A DNA stretch of 64,000 nt from Atherinomorus stipes (GCA_023101725.1 JALJCO010003012.1:613001-677000), one strand, 5' to 3'. Shown: positions 11,608 to 23,702, counted from the stretch's first letter. Made by a program: numbers and translations. Notes: generated from the sequence alone by a model not told the origin.

Positions 11608-12627
11608 GGTGTTGGAATTGAGATAGAACATAGATTTTTCAAATTATTACTTACATATACTGTACAGCACTGCAAGTCTTCAAAGTGTGCCTCAAAAACA
11701 TTTGTAACAGAAGGAAATGCAGACGTAGTGTTAAACTGATCACATTTAACCTAATACAACTGTGATGTGAAATAGGGAAACTGGAGATTTAGTTAGTGCT
11801 GGAAAAGTAAGGACTTAAAGATGGCTTCAAAGAGAGTGTTGCTTTTATGTTAAGTTAAATGTATTTCATGTTGCTAGCTGACAGGCATCCACACTGCTGT
11901 AACATTTAGCAGCAGACAAATGACTTGGTTTGGTCAAGGACACAGTAAATGGGTTAATTTAAGCCTAAAACACATCACTGCCACACTCCACTCTGATATA
12001 CCTGGAGGGGTGAAAGGAGGAGGAGGAAAAGGAGAGAGAAAGAAAAGCAGAGGGGTTGAGGCAGAGCGAGGTAGAGAATAATAAGAGAGAGAGAGAAAGG
12101 ACAATGAGAGAAAGCTAAAGGCCATTCCATTCATCATGCGTACGACTCTTTAATGTTCACATTCATTACCACTGGCTCTCATTGGGCCGAGAATGAAGCT
12201 GGACGAAGGAGACGAGTGCAGAAAAATAGAAGAAAGACAGTAAAAGAAAATGACTGATCTGGAAAAAATTGAATGAATAGAAAAAGAAAAATCTAAATGA
12301 TGTTTTATTCTCTTTAATAGCTAATTGCTATTCACATAAACATTGGTTCTTTATTGTAAGGCTGGCCTATCCTCAGTGGAGCTAAGATGGTGGCAATGAG
12401 TTATTAAATATGGAGAGAGGGCAAGGGAGGGAAGTGGAGGAGGAGGGGAAGAAGGACAGATGATTAACTGTGAAGGAAGTAAAAAATGAGGAGAATTCCC
12501 CGATGTACCACACTGGATTTGATTTAGAGAACGCTGCCCAATTCTGTTCCTTATTTAAGAAGAACTCCCTTCCTCTGTGAGTGTGTGTGTGAGACAGAGC
12601 AAACGTGTGTGCTACATCTCCTGCTAC

Positions 12628-12818
12628 AGTATGTGATGTGTTCAGGCTTTCTTTGAGCTTTGAGTTGCACTGGACCAGCTGTTGAGTGTGTTTCTCCTTC
12701 ATCGCCGATGTTCTCCACAGAGGGTCCTGTGTGGCTCGCAAACCAAGCGCATGCTGATCCAGCTGGTCCACATGATCCTCTTTCACTTTCATGTAACACA
12801 CTAATGCAGTTGGAGCGT
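12628..12818 (-). CDS. Candidate internal exon, coiled-coil-like
   Basis: The minus-strand sequence reads ...GTGGTGCAG at an acceptor with a moderate upstream T-rich tract, then two bases (AC), then 63 open codons up to CATACT before a weak donor GTAGCA. The frame contains MKVKEDHVDQLDQHALGL, WRTSAMKEKHTQQLVQC and NSKLKESLNTSH. Composition (Lys, Glu, Gln, Leu, His) and codon choice look coding and resemble the exon at 10557-10712, which is next in transcription order. With this donor the exon ends in phase 0, as the next exon requires. Its two leading bases do not fit directly after the phase-0 end at 56907, so another exon would have to lie between. A second minus-strand frame is also open here, which lowers confidence. 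The product is unidentified. Confidence 0.35.
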
Positions 12819-13145
12819 CTGCACCACATGTTCATACATAAAATCAAGCATTAAAACAACATACACCGGAGATGTATTTTACGTTTTTAGTGTTTGATGC
12901 CACTGCGCGTCGTAGCTTTGACCTACAGTCTGCACCAATGCTAAAGGAAGGAATAAAAGAAGTATGTGAGGAGGCATCCTTTTATCTGGATAGACTAGAT
13001 TGTTTTCCCATCTATTCACAATTTCCTGAATGTACATAAACCAGGTGGACGAGGAAAAGAAGCATGTAATAAATTAAGTTTTGTGAGATAATCCATGTCT
13101 GTAAATTGTAAGCTGACATTCTGTCGTGCATCATTCACATGATAT

Positions 13146-13485
13146 CAGAGGAATCTCGGCTGGAAAAGGTTGGAGTGTCCTCTTCAGGTCGGGGTTGAGG
13201 TCCTGCCTCAAATGGAGGTGTTCAAGTATCTCGGGGTCTAGTTCACAAGTGAGGGAAGAATGGAGCCGGAGATTGACAGACGGATCAGTGCAGCATCCGC
13301 AGTGATACAGACTCTGCATCGGTCTGTCATGGTGAAAAAGGAGCTGAGCCAGAAGGCGAAGCTCTCAATTTACCAGTTGATCTACATTCCTACCCTCACC
13401 CATAGTCACGAGCTGTGAGTAGTGACCAAAAGAACGAGAGAGCGGGGACAAGCGGCCGAAATGAGTTTCCTCAGTAGGGTGGCCA
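13146..13485 (+). pseudogene. RTE-like LINE, ORF2 C-terminal remnant (copy A)
   Basis: The plus strand carries a decayed reverse-transcriptase C-terminal region: VFKYLGV, stop, FTSEGRM, EIDRRISAASAV, KKELSQKAKLSIYQLIYIPT, then HEL, stop, and QAAEMSFLSRVA. The order and wording match the 'KAKLSIYxSIYVPTLTYGHELWVMTERTR' signature of RTE/Rex-type retrotransposons common in teleosts. At least two in-frame stops (one replacing the Trp of HELW) show it is dead. The homology stops at about 13485, where TAGGGATGGG, a hAT/MITE-like end, begins. A second diverged copy lies at 17690-18460 in the same orientation. Clade assignment is from recalled signature, not a search. Confidence 0.7.
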
Positions 13486-13792
13486 GTAGGGATGGGTACT
13501 GTTCACATTTGAATCGATCCATACCAACTTCCGGTACCTGCATATCAGTACTGGTACCAAACGGTACCAGTTTTCAGTACTTTTGTGTGTGTTTTTATGG
13601 CAATACCACATTTATTTCTCATTCTCAACATATATTTTTAACCAATATATTAAAGCAAAATCCAGCTGTTTTTATTCTATATGGTGTTGGAGCCGTCTAG
13701 CACACAGAGGGGAATTTTAAGTTAGAAAATTTTTAAAAAAAAAAAAGACACCACCACTCTCACAAAAAAAAAACTTTTTCTGTGGAATTTTC

Positions 13793-13816
13793 GGGGGGGG
13801 GAGGGGGGGGGGGGGG
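13793..13816. repeat. G-run, low complexity
   Basis: Twenty-three of 24 bases are G. Such runs are error-prone in sequencing and could form G-quadruplexes. Confidence 0.85.
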
Positions 13817-14677
13817 TGCGTGTTTCGGGGGCCTCAGCCCGTTTCTTAATTTCTTGGGTGCAGTTTTTGTTGTGCGGGTTGAACAATAAAATTTTTTTCA
13901 TAGGCGGGGGGGTTGTTTGATTGTTAAAAGAGTATAGAGCTCGCCAGACCACGTGATGAACACGCAATGCATTGTGGGAAAAAGGTCAGACAATCGTTGT
14001 GCGCACCATTAGCGTTGCATTAACAAAGATATTAGGTGTACACCAGCAAATACTGGGTGTGCCAAATTTATTTTCAACAGTGTTCCACCTCCCATAACAT
14101 TCAGAAGAACGTATCTCTGTCAAATACAACATTATTAACACAAAACGTCTCCACATGATGTGTGTGTTTTATCAGTAATAGTTAACTGTTTTGCATCAGG
14201 TCACATGTGACATGATCTCAAATAAATCTGTAAAGCAGTCAAATAGAAAGAGCACATTTCACAATCTTAAAAAAAAATCTCTATCAGTCTTTGCTGCCCA
14301 ATAAGACCAACATAGTGAAATAAGACACACACATGCGCGTACAGCCATAACTGATCCATAACTGATGCACGAAAAACAGCAATTTAACCATCTGAACACA
14401 GCTGTCGGCTCAGGAGCAGAAAAAGACACAACCATGTCGCTGATTACCTGTTCACCTGTTTACTTGTGCGCACTGCAGCTCTCAGTTTAAAGGGAAGACA
14501 GCGGATCGACCATTTATTATTAAACCAGTCCAGTTTCTCCACGAGCTCAGCGCAGCTTGGAACTGGCAGTGTTAGAGAATACCAGTAAACAGTCCATGTT
14601 GGGAAAAACACCTTTGTCACTTGACATGAGCCCAACACTTCAATAATGGACGGAAACTGATGTCCCCCGTCCACTTT

Positions 14678-14867
14678 CTATCTGAGGAGTTGCGCAAACA
14701 GCCAATCCAGCTCCTCTAAACCAAGTCCTGGATGCCGCTTGATGACGCTGTGCGTCAGGCTGGTGAAGCGCGTCTGATGCAGCAGCTTCACGACTCCATA
14801 AAAGTCCCTCTGCAAACAGTTGTTCAGGTCGACCAGCTGATGGTGAAGGAACAGGAAACTGTCATCA
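14678..14867 (-). pseudogene. Protein-like terminal-exon-like tract, unknown family
   Basis: On the minus strand GCTGCTAACAG (an acceptor with a CTAAC branch-like motif) is followed by one base and 62 open codons to TAG at 14678. The frame has DDSFLFLHHQLVDLNNCLQR, DFYGVVKLLHQTRFTSLTH and LGLEELDWLFAQLLR. Third positions are strongly G/C and codon choice is coding-like, in contrast to its surroundings. It has no ATG, so it would be a last exon. An AATAAA lies about 150 bp further on in the minus direction (near 14520). It sits inside transposon debris, so it may be a transposon-encoded or captured exon rather than part of the large minus-strand gene. I do not recognise the product. Confidence 0.4.
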
Positions 14868-15699
14868 CTGTTAGCAGCAGTTTAGCGCTCCGGCTGCTTG
14901 CTGGGTCAGTCTGATCTACGTCAGGTCGGCATGTTGCAGGTGTGCAGCTGCCTCGGTCATCGGTACGCACAAAGTTAATGTTTTAAGCAAATCCCCACAA
15001 ATCTCTTCTCTGCATGAGCTCAAAACCTCATTGAACAACTTCAATTACAGCATTCACAATGTAAAGGTAAAAATAGGGAGAAATGTTTATTAGTTTAATA
15101 GCTTCTGAGTGTGTCCCCGATGGTGACCCCCTACATATTTTTTTTTTTTTTTTTTTTCCTTTTTTTTTAATCTAAAACTGTGTTTCCATTGTGATGGAAT
15201 TCAGCTGCAGTAACGGTAAAATAACAGCTTAAAAAGCGACTGCATGTAAAAGTATTAATGTCCCATAGTATGTAAGTGTTACTGTCAATGAAAAAGTGAC
15301 TGGAGAGATTTAATCTCTTTTTTTGTCTTGTGCTGTTTTGCTTTCAATCTGAAAACCGATAAAACGCTTATTCCTTTATTTATTTGTTTCCTATCGTGAG
15401 AACGGCTATGGCAGTTTATAATTCAGCAACTCTGAGCCATTTCTGCGATTAACGCTATGTCTGCAAGACGAGTTTCAAAGCAACCGTGCTGCGCTGCTTC
15501 CTCCACTGCCTCTACTTCCCACAATACATTGCGTTTTACAGTGGTGCTTACGTCACGTTTGCGAGCTCTATTGTGGCTGGTGCACTCGCGTGTGGAAACT
15601 GTGATGAGGATGAGGAGTTTGGTAAGATGTGAGATGCGAAGGAGGGAGGGAGAGACGTGACCTGCACGACGGCCCCCCTACTGATATACTGTGTTGATG

Positions 15700-16170
15700 T
15701 TGATGTACTGATTTACGTTCATTTGACTTGATATTGTAACATCATCTCCAGTGTTGTCCTAATGGGTGTCCGCCACACTGGGAGCTTTGCTTTTTGGTCT
15801 ATGGGGTTATTGCCATTGGGGGGCTCTTGGCGGGGTGGCTGAGGTACCTGCACTGCAACCCTACGTTTGTGGTGTGGGCCCTGGGCTGCCTGGATCTGGG
15901 CGATTCCTGTAGTGGCAGCCTCTGAGACCATGATGACTCCAAGTGGGGATGGATCCCCAAGATATCGTTTCCTCAGCAGCGTCAAGCCAGGTTATACTCA
16001 TACAATTATAATAAATAGCAAGGGAGGGTGACTGTGTATGAGTGTGTGTGGGAGAGAGAGAGAATGTGTAATCATTTTGTCCGTCATTTTATTGAAACAT
16101 TGCTGATTTTAATGTGTAAAGCACTATGTGCTGCTTGTGTATAAAAAGTGCTTTATAAAGGAAGTTCATT
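15700..16170 (+). repeat. Dispersed retroelement 3'-end-like repeat, copy 1
   Basis: This segment is the inverted counterpart of 25085-25570: both contain the ACACTGGGAGCTTTGC block, the CTATGGGGTTATTGCCATTG or equivalent block, and a terminal AAAAGTGCTTTATAAA. Read on the plus strand it ends GTGCTTTATAAAGGAAG followed by TTCATTCATTG, like the 3' tail of L2/CR1-type LINEs or SINEs using them. The frame on the minus strand stays open for 88 codons and resembles that of copy 2, but the tail-like end argues for a UTR-type repeat. Confidence 0.55.
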
Positions 16171-16760
16171 CATTGGGTTTTACTTTAAGCTTTGAGCAGA
16201 TATTTTATAATTTTTACAAGTAACCTATAGTTTATAAGAAACAGCAATAAATGCAATGAGAAAGTTCATTATCTCCAAAAAGCGTGGAATTTTACCCTTT
16301 TGAATGGTGTTAAATTCATATTTCTTGTCCTTTTCAGACACTAAGAAAAAGAAATGTTTTAGTGTACAGGCCTGCAGATTTCATTGAATGGAATTCTAAA
16401 AAAAAAATGTTGTAATTGTACGATTCTTATTGTTATGACTGTGCTATGTTATGCACAGAATGCCAATTTAGCAATTGTACGTTCTTTCATAAGACTGAAT
16501 TAAAATAAGACAAATTCTTATCCCTGTGTGCATTTTATACTTAATAATTCTAGTTGCCACTAGTTCGGCTCCTCAATTCATCCTCTGTGTTCTGCACATC
16601 AGAAATCCTTGAAATGCATGGGGGTGACTTCAAATAAAAACCTCACTTTATTTTACCATGTCCATTATTCTCCGGCCTTTTGTTTAGAAATATGTTCAGA
16701 CATCCGTTAAGCATTGACACTACACAAAATATTTGAGTAATTACTGGTACTGGGACACAC

Positions 16761-16786
16761 GCACACACACACACACACACACACAC
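16761..16786. repeat. (CA)n microsatellite
   Basis: Thirteen CA units. Confidence 0.95.
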
Positions 16787-17689
16787 CACTAATTTCAAAG
16801 GAAGCAGAGAGTTGCTCAGCTCCTCACCAGTTGCATAAACACAAGTGTGCATGGGTCTGTGAATCAAAACCAAATCAAAGTGTCTTTTCATTAATACTGT
16901 GTTAAATGAGCCCTGTGTTAAATTTGTAAGGAGGATCCACAGAGAGCCAACAAACAGACAAACACACATTCACAAACACCTTTAATTATACCATAAAAAT
17001 GCACAAAAAAGCATTTTGGCTAACTTCTGATCTCTGTCTGCTGTGACATCTAAAGGCAGGCTGTGGTTCAAGATTTGTGTCCATGAACTCACAACACACT
17101 TCTGCTTTCGAACAAAGCTCCTTGAATATCCAGTAAATCATCCAGCAGTGTTACAGTGAGTTAAAGGTAACCTTTTATGCAGTTAAATTATGTACAGCAT
17201 TGCTAATGGATGGTAACAATTATAAGGCCAGTCCTTCCTGCAATAGTGAATTAAAATTACTCTTTTATCTGGATATTGCACAAATGTTAGTGTGACTATT
17301 GGGAAATAAAATAAGTTTGAACAAAACTAAGACAATAATGTGTGAACTTTCGTAATTCAGCACTGTTTAAGTTCAGCACTTTTCACAATAAAGCAAATGT
17401 TCATCTTTTTTATGTTAATCCCTCGATGGTACAAGAGGGATTTCAGATTAAATATGAGAGCAAAGCAGGAGAGCACATTTTTCTATACATTTGAAATATC
17501 ATTACCATTAATGTAAAAGTAAAGAGAACTCCTAAATTTCTGTGACTATAACTGTTTTATTGAACTTATGGCAAAAAGCCATGATTTTATTTCCTCCAAC
17601 CCATTGAAGCAATTTTTCATCTGCATCGGACATTAAATTGTCAATTATTACTATAATTCTTGCATATGGATTATTTTTTTATTCAGGCC
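16787..17689. other. No gene seen
   Basis: AT-rich sequence without a recognisable repeat or coding block. Confidence 0.4.
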
Positions 17690-18460
17690 CGTTACTCCTC
17701 AAGGTTGAACTCTGCAGGGCTGCGATTGGCCCCAATTCTGTTCATAGTTTTTATTGACAGAATTTTTGGTGGTGGGGTTAAGGGGGTCCAGTTTGGTGAA
17801 CTCAGGTGCTTTCTGCAGATACTGTGGTCCTGACTGTTTTATCAGGCCACGATTTTCAACTGTCACTTGTGGTTTGCAGCCAAATGTGAAGCAGCTGTAA
17901 GGAGTATTAGCACCCCCAAATTTGAGACCATGGTCTTCAGCCAAAAAATGTGGAGTGTCTTCTCTGGGTTGGGAATGAGGTCCTGCTCCAAGCAGAGGAG
18001 CTCAGTACCTAAGGGTCTCATTCATAGGTTCATAAGACAGGCCGATTGGTGTTGCATCTGCAGTAATGCATCAGTCTGCTGTGGTGGATGAGAAGCTGAG
18101 CTAAAAAGCAAAGGTTGACTTACTGGTTGATCTATGTTTCTACCCTCGCCTATAGTCACAAGCTGTGGGAAGTGACCAAAAGAACAAATTCACAGATACA
18201 AGTGACTCATTTCAGTCACTTGAAAGCAATATTTACTCATTCTTTGTAAATATTCCTCACCTCCCTGGTGAGGTGTCCCAGGCATATCTGCTGGAGGAGG
18301 CTCAAGGAGAGCTAAAACATGCTGGAGCAACTATATACTGTATCTCTGCTGGCCTGGGAACACCAGAACAAGGGTTAGTGGCAACAGAGAAGAGGCTACA
18401 GAGAAGGAGGCCTGCTAAAGCTGCTGCTCCTGTGACCCAACTTCAGATAAGTGGTATGTA
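17690..18460 (+). pseudogene. RTE-like LINE, RT to 3' end remnant (copy B)
   Basis: This plus-strand retrotransposon remnant extends further upstream than copy A. LAPILFIVFIDRIF corresponds to the RT segment before the catalytic box. LSADTVVL (about 17807-17831) occupies the place of the family's FADD box, so the second catalytic Asp is lost. It is followed by RSISTPKFETMVFSQKMW (family 'STSKSEAMVLSRK'), a decayed KAKLS region, HKLW near 18160 and a tail with AYLLEEAQGELKHAG in place of the usual 'AYPTGRRPRGRPRT'. Several frameshifts and stops mean no intact ORF survives. The tail frame from 18165 to 18638 stays open by chance or recent origin. Confidence 0.7.
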
Positions 18461-18639
18461 TGAGGGGTCAATGGAAGCAGGGCTAGAATTATACAGGGGC
18501 TTTGGGGGAGCCTTCTTTTTCAGTTATGCACTGGACTTTGCAAGTCTTGTGTACGTGCATATGCAACGGAAGCACTGTAGAGAACAAAGTTGCTGTCAAA
18601 ACATTCTGCTATACCGTATGAAACTGATACAATCATAAA

Positions 18640-19213
18640 TATCTTGTATAGGGATGGAAAGTTAGTCATTTCTCGTCATATCAGTCCCATCCTGCAACAA
18701 CTCCACTGGCTCCCCATCAAACAAAGAATCATCTTCAAACTCTTCCTCACTACTTTCAAGGCCCTCCACATGGCTCCATCTTACATCTCTGATCTCCTTC
18801 ACGTTAGTACCCCTACCCGCTCCCTACGATCCTCCCACACCTTCCAGCTCTCCGTTCCCCCAGCCTGTCTTGTCTCAATGGGGGACCGGGCATTTAATCG
18901 CTCTGCTCCCAATCTCTGGAATTCCCTTCCTCCTGATCTCCATACTCTGAACTCCTTCCCTCTTTTCAAATCCAGACTCAAAACCTTCTTGTTTTCAGAC
19001 AGTATTATTCCACCTAAGTCCATATGCATCACTCTAATGTTGTTTTTTCCCTGTTTTACTTCCTGTTGTTTTGTTTTCTGTGGTAGCTGTAATGCTTGTG
19101 TTTTTACTGTTTTAGCCTCGTGTTTTTAATGTTTTATCTGCCTGTACAGTGTCCTTGGGTGTTTTGAAAAGGCGCTTTCAAATAAAATGTATTATTATTA
19201 TCATTATTATTAT
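18640..19213 (+). pseudogene. L2-like LINE, ORF2 C-terminus and 3' tail
   Basis: The frame from about 18658 to 19010 encodes ISRHISPILQQLHWLPIKQR, FKLFLTTFKALHMAPSYISD, STPTRSLRSSHTF, GDRAFNRSAPNLWNSLPPDL and FKSRLKTFLFSDS. This is the well-known segment downstream of the reverse-transcriptase domain in L2/CR1-type LINEs ('LHWLPV...RI.FK.LLLTYKAL...APSYLSDLL...GDRAF...APKLWNSLP'). The frame is intact over this piece, so it is younger than the RTE-like copies, but the RT and endonuclease domains are missing (5' truncation, usual for LINE insertions). The 3' end carries GCGCTTTCAAATAAAATG and an (ATT)n tail at 19186-19213, as L2 elements do. It begins close behind RTE-like copy B. Confidence 0.85.
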
Positions 19214-19335
19214 GTGACTACTTAGCTGACAAATGTGACAGCTCACTGTAGAACAAGAACGATGACAGAAATCACAACTGAAGCTAGGGAATTTCTAAAA
19301 CTGTGGATCTTGGTGGTTTGAAACCTGGATAAGGT

Positions 19336-19990
19336 ACTAGGGCAGGGCGATATGGCCCAAAATATTTATCACAATATAAATGATAAAATTTGCTATAACG
19401 ATATAACTCGCGATATGATTGACACGAGACAAAATACTTTAAGGCCTCCTTCCACTGAAAAACCATTTACCTTAAAGCTTTCTTTCCCTTCAGCTCGAAG
19501 CGAGGATCTGGTTTTGGATTCATTCATTCATGGCATAGATATCTATATCTATATATATAGATATAGATATCTATATATCTATATCTATATCTATATCTGC
19601 TGTTTCTAAAGTCTAAAAAACCAAAAACTTTTTTTTCCAGACTTTAAAACTTATTAAGACAGTTTCTTTTAGGATGTTCTTTGTGAACAGAGTTAATACA
19701 CGGTCATATGTGTAAATAACCAAACATTAGGGCTGGGAGAATATATCGATACACTGAAATATCGCAATATTTTCATATGCAGATTTCATATTGATATGTT
19801 AAAGCACAATGTTAATCTATTTTACCTACAAAATCTTGCTCGATTTCATTGTTCTCTTAAAGGCCTCCTTCCACTGACAACCCGTTTAACTTGCTCCTTC
19901 TGAAATACGGAGGGTTTCCCCTTGTTTACTTACACATGCTGACTAGCGTTGCGTTCCCCCCAGTCGGCTGTGCTTTCTCATCAGAGAAAC
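19336..19990. mobile_element. hAT/MITE-like repeat cluster
   Basis: GGGCAGGGCGATATGG at 19341 and TAGGGCTGGGAGAATAT at 19729 are typical non-autonomous hAT-type ends in fish. The second is followed by ATCGATACACTGAAATATCG, shared with the palindromic MITE at 42623-42927. The sequence CTGTTTCTAAAGTCTAAAAA at about 19600 is shared with the hAT element at 42408, so fragments of the same nested family are present here. Boundaries are not resolved. Confidence 0.5.
19545..19600. repeat. (ATCTAT)n-type microsatellite
   Basis: Alternating tatcta/tagata units form a palindrome-rich tract. Confidence 0.85.
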
Positions 19991-20836
19991 AATACGAACA
20001 TCAATATCCGTTTTTTTTTTGTTTTTTTTTCGGTGGATTCTGAGAGACTTGCTATATAGTAAAAAAAACCTCCAGGAAAACATCATCTACCCTGCCTTTA
20101 AATCTGAACACAGAAAGATGCAAAAAAATTCAATCTCTTTAATTCCTCATAACTATCTTTTTCATACTGCATGGATATCAGGCTATGGATGGGTGATATG
20201 GACAAAAAAAATGTACCCCGATAATTCCTTTTTTTTATCACAGTAACAATAAATGACAATAAAAATATCAGCCTTAACATTTGTATTATAAATCTATCAC
20301 TACATTCTGTCTTGAGAGCCTTAAAATAATACCAGAAGCCACTAAACTTCATCAATTAAGTTCAAGTAGTACAGTTGTATAGCAAAACTGTAGTGACACC
20401 AAACAAACAAGTCTGAAATATGAGAACAAATTTGACATTTATTCAAATGGTGAAAACAGCAAAACTACTATTCAAATAATTGTAAATACAAGCTGATAAA
20501 TTGATCATTTTTATCATGAGATGATAATGATGGCAATATTTCACACATAATAACTTATCGCCAATCACTATGTCAGACTAACATGAATCGTCAAGGCAGC
20601 ATGTGATGTGGTAAGAATACTTGAACCTGAACTAAACCTCACTTAAAGCACCAGATAATCACATGTGAATGGCAAAGGCATGTGTGATAGCATAAATAAG
20701 TGATATACTTTACTGTAAGTCAGGAAAACGGGACTGCAAGTTCACATCTCCAGTGTCTGTGAGGACTTATTTATTTGTTCTGGAGAACAAGTGCACTTCT
20801 TAAATATTGTTAGCAGTGCAATATTAAAGGATTTTA

Positions 20837-21210
20837 AAGGTACAGTATGTAAAAAATCAAAGGTCAATGGCAGAAAAATGTGATATATAATTCAAAACTG
20901 TGTTTCTATTCATGTGTAATCGCTGCACTAGAAAGCAGTTATATGTTTATTTTCTAAGAATGAGTTATTTATATCTACTTGACGTTAAAAAGACGTTAAA
21001 AATAGTTACTCATATTACAGTCATAGTTACACCTGAGACCACTGGATCCACTCATAGATGAAAACATATTTTTGACTGGGAGAATTTTGGCCACTAACAA
21101 CCACCATAAATTCAAAACAGTGCTTGGAATATGAAGTCATTTGAAATAAAACTTATTTCAAAAACCCATCTTTACCACTACATGCCAGTAATTCTTACAT
21201 ACTGTACCTT
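20837..21210. mobile_element. MITE with AAGGTACAGTATGTAA ends (374 bp)
   Basis: The left end AAGGTACAGTATGTAA and the right end TTACATACTGTACCTT are perfect 16-bp inverted repeats flanked by TA on both sides (20835-20836 and 21211-21212). There is no coding capacity. The AAGG end and TA duplication are shared with the elements at 36018, 46635 and 57817. Confidence 0.75.
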
Positions 21211-21212
21211 TA

Positions 21213-23660
21213 AGCTTCCAGATCTTCTGAACAGCTTCTTCTTGAGTGAATTGTAAATGAAAAAATGGGGATGCATGATAACCTTTTTTTAAAAAAAAAA
21301 AAAAAAAACAAACAATACCGATAAATTTCAGCTCCTAAAGGTAGATACCAATAACTGATAACACATATACATACCTAATCATGATACCTAAAATTACTGA
21401 AACCAAAAAGACTTTTCAGGCTTAAAACTGTGATTTTCAATTTCTGCACCTCCGATCTTGAAAATTCCAACTGTCGGGAGCTAGTATCTAAAATAAGAAG
21501 TGAAAGTGGTTTGGAAGCAGTTTATTTATAATTATCATCCCAATAATTATTGTGCACCCCGAAAAAAAAATATATGGGAAAGTAATCAGGAGGATTTAGT
21601 TAATTCTGTTATGACTCAGATCAACAGAATCAGACTCACTGATCTACAAACAGGGGTCAGAAATCACCCCGTTATGCTGTTTTTGTTTTGTTGTGCATCT
21701 ACGCAATTTGTATAATATGCCAACACTTCTATAATTCCACCCACTAGGTAAGTCCTCTATTCAGTCATTGCCATTAAAATCCCTCCTATAGCTGAAGGTC
21801 TTTAAAGTGATGACTTTGAAAACTCTAATATTGTTATGTAATTAATACATCAATGTGATTTTTCTCATCTCTAAATCTGCCACCATCAGAGATGATTAAA
21901 AGTTCCCATGTGGTCTGTGTGAAGTCTTAATTCTCCAGTGGGGGAGTATGGGACCCTGGCTGGAAGTCCAAAAGAAAGAATATCAGATTTGTGAATTTAT
22001 TTCAAATGAGTGCTTAAGTCTTGGACTTTCATATTAGTAGAGCTCCTATTGAGAGAGAAACCTCAATCTGATCAAGTCTCATTACTTTAGCAATCAAAGT
22101 TTCGCCCCTGGGGTTCTCCCCTCAACTCCTGCCTCCCGCCTCCCCCTCTTTTTCCACCCCCTCTCTTCTCAGTCATATGTTTTTTGCCACCAAGGCAGAG
22201 AGGAAGAGAAAGGGTGAGTAGCTTGTGCAAATCCTTGATTGGCCAAAGTCTATCTTCCTTGTAGGATTAGGAGTAAAAATGGAACATTTGAGGACAAAGG
22301 ATGGAAGAATGAGATGGGAAGAGACAGAGAGAAAAGGAGAGATTGTGTGTTAAAGAGAGATGTGAGTTGCAGAGTTATGGGCACAGAGAGAGAAAGAGGG
22401 TGGCTAATATAATTGAATTAAAAAGATGGAGCGGGGCCATTTCTAAGCAGGTGGGAGTGTGGAGTGAGAAAGAGCGGGCAAGATATTAACTTCTAATAAA
22501 AGAGAGATTAGAAAGTGGCTGGGAGGACTGCTCTGTCTCTACCTGTGGGAGTGACGGCCCCCACATAACCTTTCAATGCAATATGCACACTGATATTGGC
22601 CACCATGCTTAACCCATACCGCACACGGACAGAGTGTGCATACATGCCCGCGTCGCCATGTGTTTGCAGCCTCGAGAACCATGTCTGTGACACGTATATG
22701 CAAAAACATTTAACATTTGAGGTGGCATACAAGCTCATTACGTATTATCAGCTCTCATTCAGTGATCCAACAGGCAGCAGTCATCAGATAATGAAGATAC
22801 AGCTCTCTGGGAAGCCACTGCCATACAGACAATTAATTAACTAATTGCTCTAATGAGCTTGTTAATGCCACGCTTTTTTTTTTTTTTTTTTTGGCAGGCA
22901 GCATGAATACATTAACAAAGCTAATTCAATTAAACAGGTGCAGCTTTCACAGCTGCCTCTCTCATGAGCACACACACATACACACAGAAATCCTACAGGT
23001 GTTGTGCACACGTTCGCTCCATTTGACTCTGATGTCTTTCTCGGGCAAACCTTGGCATTCGATCAAAAGCATAATGATATGCAGATCAAGTGGTGTGTAC
23101 TCGTGTATTTGTGTGTGTATGTCAGTGCTTGTGCCTCAATGGGCCGGTGTGCCTTTGAATCAAAAGTACAGCTCAATAAGCTCCACCAGCAAACGGTAAT
23201 CTGTATAATTGAAAGGGTATAAAATGAGTGGGTGGAAAACTGATTTGAAGCGTTTTGATAGCACAGTTAAATTAGTAAACAGAATCCTCGGGGGTCGAGC
23301 GGCAACGTTAGCCAAGGATTCATGCTGCGATACAGTTCATTTCCTCAAACATTTCAAATATATGTTGCATGTTTGACAAAAACAGCAATGAACTGCAGGT
23401 GATAAAGATGAATACTGCAAACATCAAACCATTCTGTGGCAAGCATTTCTGTACATTTTACAAGCATCTTACCTTTTGTCTTACTACATTAAACTCTTCA
23501 GTTGGTTGGTTGATCCTCACCTTTTTCTGCTCCATCTTTCTCTCATAGAAGAAGCATCACTTCCTCAGCCTGAGAAACGTGTTCATAACTGATTTGATAT
23601 CAAATGTTGTCATAGTCAGTCTGATCAGTTGTGGAAACTACAATAAGCTGTGAACATAAC
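21213..23660. other. Non-coding stretch with conserved-element-like tract
   Basis: No exon recognised. Poly-A at 21291-21308; purine-rich DNA at 22190-22480. At 22740-22960 the sequence is rich in TAATTA-type homeodomain-like motifs (CAATTAATTAACTAATTG at about 22829) on both sides of a T-run (22876-22892), which resembles conserved enhancers. Confidence 0.35.
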
Positions 23661-23666
23661 TGTAAA

Positions 23667-23669
<3 letters not shown>

Positions 23670-23697
<28 letters not shown>
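23670..23697. repeat. (TA)n microsatellite
   Basis: Fourteen TA units directly upstream of a dispersed repeat. Confidence 0.95.
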
Positions 23698-23702
23698 AGT
23701 AT

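Larger units (their letters stand above)
13486..15680. mobile_element. Composite DNA-transposon debris, unresolved boundaries
   Basis: The segment starts TAGGGATGGGTACTG exactly where LINE copy A stops, which is typical of a hAT/MITE end. A matching far end was not found; GGCCCCCCTA at 15671-15680 is only a weak candidate, and its flanks do not match as a target duplication. Two copies of ACGCAATG(C/T)ATTGTGGGAA lie in opposite orientations near 13963-13980 and 15514-15531, suggesting inverted internal repeats. The interior includes a G-run, T-runs near 15139-15168 and the protein-like tract at 14678-14867. Confidence 0.35.
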
